The notes beneath the pieces are model-generated. The model worked only from the letters and a program-made list of their open reading frames with translations, was not told the DNA's origin and did not search any database. 64,000 nucleotides of DNA from contig NZ_LNSG01000004.1 in assembly GCF_001468395.1 (NCBI RefSeq), positions 186,001-250,000 on the forward strand. Direction: 5' to 3'. Of the stretch, positions 50,279-57,461 are shown piece after piece (the stretch's first letter is position 1; every line of letters starts with the position of its first letter). The DNA comes from Sphingopyxis sp. H073 (GTDB lineage Bacteria > Pseudomonadota > Alphaproteobacteria > Sphingomonadales > Sphingomonadaceae). The position numbers were made by a program, and so were the translations under genes.

Positions 50279-51529
50279 CTACCGGCCCAGGATCGTGACG
50301 GCGACCACCGCCTCTTCCACCCCGATGACACCTCCGCCGTTCTGCGCGATCGCGAACCGGGCATTCGGAACCTGTCGATCTTCCGCCTCGCCGCGCAATT
50401 GCAGCGCAAGCTCGTAGATTTGGCCGAGCCCGGTGGCGCCGATCGGATGTCCCTTGCATTCAAGCCCGCCCGACGTGTTTACCGGAATACGCCCACCCAG
50501 CGCCGTCTCACCGCGCTCTGCCGCGAGTCCGCCCTCGCCAGGCGGCGTCAGGCCGAGCGCCTCGATTTCAATGATCTCGCCAACCGCCGTGGCGTCATGC
50601 ACCTCCGCGACGCCAATATCTTCTGGCCCCACGCCGGCCATCGCATAGGCCCGGTTCGCCGCAAGGCGGCTGACATGGTGGTCATAATCAAAGGGATCGC
50701 GCGCGGCGCCGGTTTGCAGCACAGACGCCAGGATTCTTAGCGCCCTGTCCGGGGCTGCCGACAGTTTGCGCCGACCGGCTTCGCTGCAGATGATCGCAGC
50801 GGCGGCGCCGTCGCTGATCGGGGAGCACATCGGCAGTGTGAACGGGTAAACGATCGGAGGCGCAGCGAGTACACTTTCGACGGTATATGGGAGGCGATAC
50901 TGGGCAAGCAGATTGCGCGTCGAATGCATGTGATTTTTCGCCGAGACGGCCGCGATTTGCGCTTGCGTCGAGCCGTAGGTCTTCATGTGCGCGCGTGCCA
51001 TCGCGGCGTATACATCCATGAAAACGCTGTAAGGCTGACTCGATGTCGTTCCTTCCGGAACATCGACGCCATTGCCCATGGCCAGCAGCTGCGCGCGGCC
51101 CGACTCGGTTTCATGCACGTCCCAAGCGCCATCGAATGCACTGAACATGAGCGCCTTGTCGGGCGAGTACATCTTCTCCGCGCCGAGCGCGAGTACGACA
51201 TCCGCTGCCCCCGATCGAACATAGGCGGCGGCCATGTGCAAGGCCGTGGAAGCCGTCGCACATGCGTTTTCGACATTCACCACGGGAACGCTTGAGATGC
51301 CCATCGCTCGCGCCACGATTTCGCCGCGGATCATGTCCTGGCCCTCCATATGCCCCTGGACGCAATTGCCGAAGAAGATGGCTTCGACATCGCCGGCGGT
51401 GCATCCTGCGTCGGAAAAGGCCTGCGACGAAGCTTCGGCGCAGAGCATTTTCAGGCTCTTGTCGAACTGTTTTCCGAACGGGGTCATCCCAACCCCCATG
51501 ACGAATATGTCGGTCATTCGTTGATCCAT
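50279..51529 (-). CDS. thiolase, SCP-x/lipid-transfer type
   Basis: A 416-residue acyl-CoA acetyltransferase. The acylated cysteine is in VVNVENACATASTALH near residue 90, and the second active-site region is HDATAVGEIIEIEALGL. KGHPIGATGLGQIYELALQLRG carries the histidine and GGGVIGVEEAVVAV the C-terminal loop. It belongs to the nondecarboxylating SCP2-thiolase group that cleaves branched or bulky 3-ketoacyl-CoA in sterol and terpenoid catabolism. ATG 51517 is an alternative start. Confidence 0.93.
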   Translation of the reverse strand: MDQRMTDIFVMGVGMTPFGKQFDKSLKMLCAEASSQAFSDAGCTAGDVEAIFFGNCVQGHMEGQDMIRGEIVARAMGISSVPVVNVENACATASTALHMAAAYVRSGAADVVLALGAEKMYSPDKALMFSAFDGAWDVHETESGRAQLLAMGNGVDVPEGTTSSQPYSVFMDVYAAMARAHMKTYGSTQAQIAAVSAKNHMHSTRNLLAQYRLPYTVESVLAAPPIVYPFTLPMCSPISDGAAAAIICSEAGRRKLSAAPDRALRILASVLQTGAARDPFDYDHHVSRLAANRAYAMAGVGPEDIGVAEVHDATAVGEIIEIEALGLTPPGEGGLAAERGETALGGRIPVNTSGGLECKGHPIGATGLGQIYELALQLRGEAEDRQVPNARFAIAQNGGGVIGVEEAVVAVTILGR

Positions 51530-51560
51530 TCTTCCAATGTGTTCCGCATCCGATCAGGTC

Positions 51561-52355
51561 TCACCGGTCGGAAAAATCGGGCTTCCGCTTCTCCCGGAAT
51601 GCCGCCAGTCCTTCGACAATGTCGTTGGACAAGGCGTAAGCAGCCATGGCTTCGAGTTCGTGACGCAGCCCGACTTCGAGCGAGCTATCCTGCGCAGCGC
51701 GGACTAGCTGCTTCATGTAGGCGAGCCCTGGCCGGCTCTTTTCTGCAAGAGATTCTACCAGCGCTTGCGCTGCCGCAATGAGATCCTCGGGAGCAACCAG
51801 TTGGGTCACGAGTCCGGCTTCCTTCATCTCGGCAGCCGAGATGGTCCCGCCGGTCATCATCAGATGTTTCGCACGCGCTTCGCCGATCTTCCTAGGGAGT
51901 CGAACCGACCCTCCACCGCCGGGCAACAGGCCGTAATTTGCATGGGCGTCGCCAAATCTGGCCGGGTGCGCGGCAATGACGAGATCACAGCACAACACCA
52001 GTTCCAAGCCGCCGGCGAGCGTAAGGCCGTTGACCGCCGCAATTATCGGAAGGCGCGACGTCTCGATCCTGTTAAAAGCCTGACCGAGCCGCGGCAGAAA
52101 CAGATTTAAGCGTTCGGCGAGAGTTTGTCCGCCTGTTCCATCGCCAATTGCGAGCAGATCCGCGCCAGCGCAAAACGCCCGTCCGGCGCCGGTAAGAATG
52201 CAAGCGCGCACCGTCGCATCTGCTTCCGCTGCCTCGATCGCTGCGGCTAGTTCCTCGGCCAAAGCCAACGACAGACTGTTCAACGCTGCCGGCCGGTTGA
52301 GGGTCACCCAAAGCGCTGGGCCGCGTTGCTCAACCAGGATGTATTCATAATCCAT
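51561..52355 (-). CDS. enoyl-CoA hydratase/isomerase
   Basis: A 264-residue crotonase-family enzyme. LNRPAALNSLSLAL near residue 18, ACILTGAGRAFCAGADLLAI near 50, AAVNGLTLAGGLELVLCCDLVIA near 105 and the PGGGGSVRLPRKIGEARAKHLMMTGG region containing the catalytic segment are all visible. It hydrates the enoyl-CoA formed by the acyl-CoA dehydrogenase of the same run. The order ligase, hydratase, thiolase, dehydrogenase, hydroxyacyl dehydrogenase gives a full beta-oxidation set. Confidence 0.93.
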   Translation of the reverse strand: MDYEYILVEQRGPALWVTLNRPAALNSLSLALAEELAAAIEAAEADATVRACILTGAGRAFCAGADLLAIGDGTGGQTLAERLNLFLPRLGQAFNRIETSRLPIIAAVNGLTLAGGLELVLCCDLVIAAHPARFGDAHANYGLLPGGGGSVRLPRKIGEARAKHLMMTGGTISAAEMKEAGLVTQLVAPEDLIAAAQALVESLAEKSRPGLAYMKQLVRAAQDSSLEVGLRHELEAMAAYALSNDIVEGLAAFREKRKPDFSDR

Positions 52356-52421
52356 TGCAGTCTCCCGCGCGCCGGCAGGCGGTCACCGGAATAGAGGATG
52401 TGGCTAGGATGGCTGCGTCGG

Positions 52422-53966
52422 TCATGCCCCCGAAATGCGCCGGTCCTGGCCCGCCCAATAGGGCTCTCGAAGCTTTGAACGAAGCACCTTTCCGACATTG
52501 CTCAACGGCAGTGGCTCGGCGGTAAAAACGACCTTGCTTGGCTTTTTTGCGGAGCCCAGACGCTGGCGCACCAAATCTATTATCTCGGTCTCCGTGATTT
52601 GTGCTCCGGGCTTGACACGCACCATTGCAAGCGGCGTTTCACCCCATTTTTCATGGGGCACGCCAAAGACCGCGACCTCGAGTACACCGGGATGGTCGGC
52701 AATTACGTTTTCGATTTCGGTGGGATAGATATTGAAGCCGCCTGACACGATCATGTCGTTGTTGCGATCGAGCAGATACAAAAATCCGTTTGTGTCGATC
52801 ATGCCGACATCGCCGGTTTTGACCCAGCCATCTTCCATGCGCCGGGCGGTTTCCTCCGGATCGTTCCAGAATTCCTCCATCTGGCCATTTTCGAACCGTG
52901 CGACGATCTCGCCGGGCTCGTTTGGTCCCAGCACCTTTCCGTCCTCGTTACGGATTTCGATATCGGCGCCGCTCATGGGACGTCCGACCGCCCGAATTGG
53001 GGCAGAACCTTCAAATTCGCCGAACCACTCGTTGGGCCCCATAGACGCGATGGGCAGGATTTCGGTCTGTCCATAGCCCGAATGAAGAACATGATTCCCG
53101 AATATCTGGCACGACTTGCGAAGCGTCGGCTCGGAGATCGGCGCTGAAGCACTCAGCAGAAACTTCAAATTCGGAAAGTGGCGGCCATATGCCCCGTCGT
53201 GATGCACTATGGCATTGAGCATGGTGGGGGCTACAAAGGCATGGCTGATCCGTTCCTGCTCGAGAGTGTCAAGAAAGGACGCTGGATCGAAGCCGTCCAT
53301 CATCACGTTGCGGGCGCCGCAATACCAGGCCGGCACGAACAGGAAGCCCGATGCATGGGACAACGGGCCGACATGCAGAATGGCATCCCCTGGAGCCACT
53401 TGGGGGCCGATGCTGAAAAATGCGGCGGAGATCGTCATCCATGAACGGTGCCGATAGGCAACGCCCTTGGGTTTGCCCGTCGTGCCGCCGGTGTGGCGGA
53501 TGACACAATAGTCCTCCGGCGCGACGACGGGATCAGGATCCCGGTCCGAGGCTGTCGCCAACCAATTCTCATAGTTGTGATCGCGGATAATGATCCGCTC
53601 AAGCGTCGGAGCTTGGGCATCCAGCCCCGCCAACTCCGAAGCCAATGCCTCATCGACCAGCGCCAACCGAGATCCGGTACTCGCGATCATATGGGCGTGC
53701 GTTTCACATCGGTTGCGCGCATAGAGAGGAACACGCGTATAGTTTCCAATGGCAGCCGCCAGTATGATGTCGGCGGCCTCGATGGAGTTCTTCTCCAGCG
53801 TAGCAATCCGGTCACCCGGTTGAAGGCCGCACTCCGCAAGAGCATTTGCGAGCTTCACGCCGCGCAACCAGGCTTCCGAGAAAGTCAACCGCCTGTGGCC
53901 GTGAACGAGAGCCTCTTGCTGGGCGAAATAACGTGCGGCGCGACGTATTTGCGTACGGACGTCCAT
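52422..53966 (-). CDS. AMP-dependent acyl-CoA ligase
   Basis: A 514-residue ANL-family ligase. The phosphate-binding motif is CVIRHTGGTTGKPKGVAYRH near residue 160. LHSGYGQTEILP near 305, GWVKTGDVGMID near 380 and DRNNDMIVSGGFNIYPTEIE near 400 are the core motifs; a lysine in GSAKKPSKVV is in the region of the catalytic lysine. AGAGGAG lies eight bases upstream of ATG 53966, rejecting a longer frame. It activates an acid to its CoA thioester for the downstream enzymes. Confidence 0.94.
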   Translation of the reverse strand: MDVRTQIRRAARYFAQQEALVHGHRRLTFSEAWLRGVKLANALAECGLQPGDRIATLEKNSIEAADIILAAAIGNYTRVPLYARNRCETHAHMIASTGSRLALVDEALASELAGLDAQAPTLERIIIRDHNYENWLATASDRDPDPVVAPEDYCVIRHTGGTTGKPKGVAYRHRSWMTISAAFFSIGPQVAPGDAILHVGPLSHASGFLFVPAWYCGARNVMMDGFDPASFLDTLEQERISHAFVAPTMLNAIVHHDGAYGRHFPNLKFLLSASAPISEPTLRKSCQIFGNHVLHSGYGQTEILPIASMGPNEWFGEFEGSAPIRAVGRPMSGADIEIRNEDGKVLGPNEPGEIVARFENGQMEEFWNDPEETARRMEDGWVKTGDVGMIDTNGFLYLLDRNNDMIVSGGFNIYPTEIENVIADHPGVLEVAVFGVPHEKWGETPLAMVRVKPGAQITETEIIDLVRQRLGSAKKPSKVVFTAEPLPLSNVGKVLRSKLREPYWAGQDRRISGA

Positions 53967-54087
53967 CAGCCGCGCTCCTCTAAGGCGCTCGCCCACAATG
54001 GCGCAGTCGACACATAATAAACTGACATGCGATAGGCCTCTCCGGACTTCTTTTCGTAAGCATCTGTGTCTGCAGCATTGATCCAAT

Positions 54088-54128
54088 CGTCCAATTCAAT
54101 ATTCTGCGATGCTATTCTTGCTGCTCAT
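54088..54128 (-). promoter_or_regulatory. 41-bp conserved element, copy b
   Basis: This copy overlaps the last ten codons and stop of the GMC oxidoreductase gene and lies about 120 bases upstream of the acyl-CoA ligase start. Internal placement suggests a second promoter or regulator site within the run. Sequence as in the copies at 47971 and 60131 with substitutions in the middle. Confidence 0.55.
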
Positions 54129-55730
54129 ATTATCGTGCCGGATCATGTCGGCGGCTTTCTCGCCGATCATGATGCAGGTTGCATTGGTGTTGCCGTTGAC
54201 GACTGATGGCATGATCGAGGCATCGGCCACGCGGATATTTGCGAGGCCGTGAACGCGCAGGCGGTTGTCGACCACCGCCATCTCGTCGGTGCCCATCTTG
54301 CATGTTCCCACCGGATGATAAGCATGATTGGCTTCTGCCCGGATATAGGCGTCGATCTCTTCATCAGTTTCAAGGTAGCGGTCAGGATAGAGAGGCCGTT
54401 TCATCATCGCCTTCATGCGATCCGAATGCAGGATCTCCTGCACGACACGGAAGGCATTGCGCAACGTCTTGAGGTCGTCGGGATGACTCAAGAGATTGAG
54501 GTCCATCTTGGGATCGGATTCGGGGTTTGAGTCATGTAAGGCAACCCAGCCGCGGCTCTTTGGGCGCCCAATATTGAGAATGATCGTATAGCCCCATTTC
54601 GTCATCAGCTTGTAGTCGCGCGCATGGTCGCGATAGGCGAGCGGCACGACATGGACCTGGCAATCCGCCCGGTTCTGCCCCGGCGCGGATCGCAAGAAAC
54701 CGCCTGCAGCCGTGGGCGGCGATGCCAGCCAGCTTTTCCTTTGCGTGAGATACTGGAATAGGTCTCGCACGGTCTTGATCGCGCCAACGACATTGAGTGC
54801 GATCCCGAGCCGCTTCTTCGACTGGTAGATCAGCATCAGGTCAGGATGGTCGTGAAGATTCTGGCCGACACCGGGAATATCATGAATCACTTCGATTCCA
54901 TGCTTCTCCAACTCATCACGCGGTCCGATACCGGAAAGCATCAACAGTTGGGGCGAATTATAGGCGCCGCCGCTGACAATGACTTCCTTTTCGCACGGGA
55001 TCGTCTTCAACTGCCCGTCCTGGGAATACTCGACTGCCACCGCGCGGTTGCCCTCAAACCTGATACGATGGACGCGGGCATGTACTTCGACGCGGAGGTT
55101 GCCGCGCCTGCCCATCACCGGATCAAGGTAACACGCCTTCACGCTGGCGCGCTTCCCGTCCTTCACGGTAAACTGATAGATGCCGACACCTTCCTGGCTG
55201 GCCCCATTGAAGTCCGGATTGGCTTGATGGCCCAGTCCAGTCGCCGCCTCGATGAAAGCATCATAGACATCGAATTCGCGCTTGCCGTTGGATACGTGAA
55301 GCGGTCCCGACGAGCCGTGAAACTCATCCTCACCGCGCTCATTATTCTCAGCCTTGCGGAAATAGGACAGGACATCGTTGTAACCCCAGCCGTCGTTGCC
55401 GAGTTCGGCCCAGTGGTCGAAATCCGACCGGTCGCCGCGGATATAGACCATCCCGTTCATACCGCTCGATCCACCCAGCATCTTCCCGCGCGGATTGTAG
55501 AGGCGGCGGTCGTTGAGCGCCTTTGAAGGGTCGGTGTTGAACCGCCAGTTGAGCGTATTGATCCGATAGTCTTGGATCAGCGCCGCAAAAGCGCCGGGCG
55601 TGGACACAAGCGGCGAGGTGCCTGGGCCGCCTGCCTCGAGCAGGCAAACGGTGACATCGGGGTCCTCGGACAACCGGCTGGCGATAACGCCGCCCGACGA
55701 CCCACCTCCAATAATTACATAGTCAGCCAT
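54096..55730 (-). CDS. GMC-family FAD alcohol dehydrogenase/oxidase
   Basis: A 544-residue flavoenzyme of the choline dehydrogenase-like group. The FAD motif is MADYVIIGGGSSGGVIASRLSE, followed by GKMLGGSSGMNGMVYIRG, VIVSGGAYNSPQLLMLSGIGP and, near the C-terminus, AYHPVGTCKMGTD with the catalytic histidine and VADASIMPSVVNGNTNATCIMIGEKAAD. It oxidises an alcohol to an aldehyde, to be taken further by the aldehyde dehydrogenase 76 bases upstream. PEG dehydrogenase (PegA) of Sphingopyxis is of the same family. Confidence 0.95.
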   Translation of the reverse strand: MADYVIIGGGSSGGVIASRLSEDPDVTVCLLEAGGPGTSPLVSTPGAFAALIQDYRINTLNWRFNTDPSKALNDRRLYNPRGKMLGGSSGMNGMVYIRGDRSDFDHWAELGNDGWGYNDVLSYFRKAENNERGEDEFHGSSGPLHVSNGKREFDVYDAFIEAATGLGHQANPDFNGASQEGVGIYQFTVKDGKRASVKACYLDPVMGRRGNLRVEVHARVHRIRFEGNRAVAVEYSQDGQLKTIPCEKEVIVSGGAYNSPQLLMLSGIGPRDELEKHGIEVIHDIPGVGQNLHDHPDLMLIYQSKKRLGIALNVVGAIKTVRDLFQYLTQRKSWLASPPTAAGGFLRSAPGQNRADCQVHVVPLAYRDHARDYKLMTKWGYTIILNIGRPKSRGWVALHDSNPESDPKMDLNLLSHPDDLKTLRNAFRVVQEILHSDRMKAMMKRPLYPDRYLETDEEIDAYIRAEANHAYHPVGTCKMGTDEMAVVDNRLRVHGLANIRVADASIMPSVVNGNTNATCIMIGEKAADMIRHDNMSSKNSIAEY

Positions 55731-55753
55731 TTGCTTCCCTTGTCATTCGACCC

Positions 55754-55789
55754 ATGCTGGCGACCCGGCGTCATGCAACATGCCAGCAT
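55754..55789. repeat. 8-bp inverted repeat between ALDH and GMC genes
   Basis: ATGCTGGC (55754-55761) and GCCAGCAT (55782-55789) form a perfect stem with a 20-base loop in the 76-bp gap. It may stabilise or process the polycistronic RNA. It lacks a T-run, so termination is unlikely. Confidence 0.4.
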
Positions 55790-55806
55790 CAACCGCCGCA
55801 GCCACG

Positions 55807-57231
55807 TCAGAGGATCTTTTCGAAGATGTTGAGTAGTCCTTCGGTCTTGCTCGAATAGGGTGGCAGAAGTTGACCAAGCAGGCTGAGTTTCGGCTGAGAG
55901 AACACCGGCTTGTAATGAGTGAAGCGCTCGAAACTGGCGACGCCGGTATAGGCACCGATGCCGCTCTGTCCGATGCCACCGAAAGGCAGCCGGCGCTGGA
56001 AGACGTGCATGACCGTGCCGTTGAGAGTCACGCCGCCAGCGTGCGTTTCGGAAATGATCTTGCGCCGTTCCTCACTTTCGTCGCCAAAATAATAGAGCGC
56101 CAGCGGGCGCTCATGCCGGTTTACGTAGCGAATGAGATCGTCTTCGGAGCGATATGGCATGATCGGCAGGATCGGTCCGAAAATCTCCTCCTGCATCATC
56201 GCCATGTCATCGGTAACGTCGAGAACCGCCAACGGCACGATCCGATGCCGTTCAGGAAGCGTTCCATCGCCGTTGTCCGAGAGGTTGAGCACCGTCGCGC
56301 CCTTGGCTTCGGCATCATCGAGCAAACCTTGGAGCCGCGCGAACTGTCGGTCATTGATGATACTGGTGAAATCGGGGTTGCTTGCCGCGTTGGGGTAGCA
56401 TTTGGCAACCTGAGCGCGGAGTGCGGCGACGAAGCTTTCCATCTGATCGACATGGACGAAGGCATAGTCAGCGGCGATGCAGGTCTGGCCGGCGTTGAGC
56501 AGCTTGCCGAACACTAAGCTTTCACAGACTTGTGCAAGCGATGCACCCTTGCCCACGATGGCAGGGCATTTGCCGCCAAGTTCCAGAGTAACAGGTGTAA
56601 GGTTGGCAGCCGCCGCTTCATAGACTTTGCGGCCAACCGCGGGTGAACCGGTGAAGAGAATATGGTCGAAAGGTAGGGCCGTCATCGCCTGTGCCATGTC
56701 GGGCCCGCCCTGGACAATCGCGAATTCCTCTTCGGCGAAATACCGGCGCACAAGCCGCTCGCTGGCTTCGGCGGCGTTGGCGGAAACTTCGCTCGGCTTT
56801 GCGATCACGCGGTTGCCGGCCGCCAATGCACCGGCCGCGCCAACGAATATGGTGCCGAGCGGATAGTTCCACGTGCCGAGAACGCCCACCACACCTAGGG
56901 GCTGGGGGACCAGGCGCGATGAACCGGGAAGGCCGAAGATGTCAGTCTTCACCCGCCGCGGCCTCAGCCACGTCTTCAGATTGCGGCGCGCAAATTTAAT
57001 TTCCGATATGCCAAGCATCAGGTCGAGCAGGATAGTCTCGTAGCGGGATCGAATGCCGAAATCGGCGGCAACGGCATCGACCAATTCGTCTCTGTGCTGC
57101 TCAAATATCCGGCCAAGGCGCCCGAGCAGGTCCATGCGTTCTTCGTAGCTGCGCGAAACCTGCTCACGCGTCCCTTCGCGTTGGGTCGCGAAAATTCGTT
57201 CCAGCTCAGTTCTGTTCCAAGACGCATCCAC
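55807..57231 (-). CDS. aldehyde dehydrogenase (coniferyl-aldehyde-type)
   Basis: A 474-residue NAD(P)-dependent aldehyde dehydrogenase. PLGVVGVLGTWNYPLG near 118, VIAKPSEVSANAAE, the glutamate in VTLELGGKCPAIV near 218 and the nucleophile in LNAGQTCIAADYAFV near 252 are intact. The hydrophobic C-terminus (LSLLGQLLPPYSSKTEGLLNIFEKIL) is typical of membrane-associated and coniferyl-type ALDHs. Start GTG 57231 has no good ribosome binding site, but it begins one base after the stop of a small upstream gene, so translational coupling is likely. Confidence 0.93.
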   Translation of the reverse strand: MDASWNRTELERIFATQREGTREQVSRSYEERMDLLGRLGRIFEQHRDELVDAVAADFGIRSRYETILLDLMLGISEIKFARRNLKTWLRPRRVKTDIFGLPGSSRLVPQPLGVVGVLGTWNYPLGTIFVGAAGALAAGNRVIAKPSEVSANAAEASERLVRRYFAEEEFAIVQGGPDMAQAMTALPFDHILFTGSPAVGRKVYEAAAANLTPVTLELGGKCPAIVGKGASLAQVCESLVFGKLLNAGQTCIAADYAFVHVDQMESFVAALRAQVAKCYPNAASNPDFTSIINDRQFARLQGLLDDAEAKGATVLNLSDNGDGTLPERHRIVPLAVLDVTDDMAMMQEEIFGPILPIMPYRSEDDLIRYVNRHERPLALYYFGDESEERRKIISETHAGGVTLNGTVMHVFQRRLPFGGIGQSGIGAYTGVASFERFTHYKPVFSQPKLSLLGQLLPPYSSKTEGLLNIFEKIL

Positions 57232-57232
57232 G

Positions 57233-57376
57233 TTAAATCGTCCGGAGGCGCGCCGGCCGCTCGGCGCTGCTCGCCTGGGCGGTGCTTTCAGCTGCGCCGA
57301 TCTCAGTGATCGCAGCGCGCTCGATTCTGTACGCCGTGCCGATGAATGAGGGACCGTTGCCGGTGGAACGCATCAT
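57233..57376 (-). CDS. small unannotated protein, 47 residues, coupled to ALDH
   Basis: ATG 57376 is preceded by GAGGAG at five bases, a much better site than that of the ALDH gene after it. The peptide starts MMRSTGNGPSFIGTAYRIER and ends PARLRTI; its TAA is followed by a single C and then the ALDH GTG. It has no recognised domain. It may be a leader peptide that sets ALDH translation, or a genuine small protein. It lies between the TonB receptor and the ALDH gene, which otherwise leave a 230-bp gap. Confidence 0.5.
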   Translation of the reverse strand: MMRSTGNGPSFIGTAYRIERAAITEIGAAESTAQASSAERPARLRTI

Positions 57377-57461
57377 GGATACTCCTCGGTCTGAAAGTCA
57401 GGTCGAAAAATCGGGGGCAGCGGGCGGGAGAGGATGCCCGCCGCCCCCGTCGCAGCAGCGA

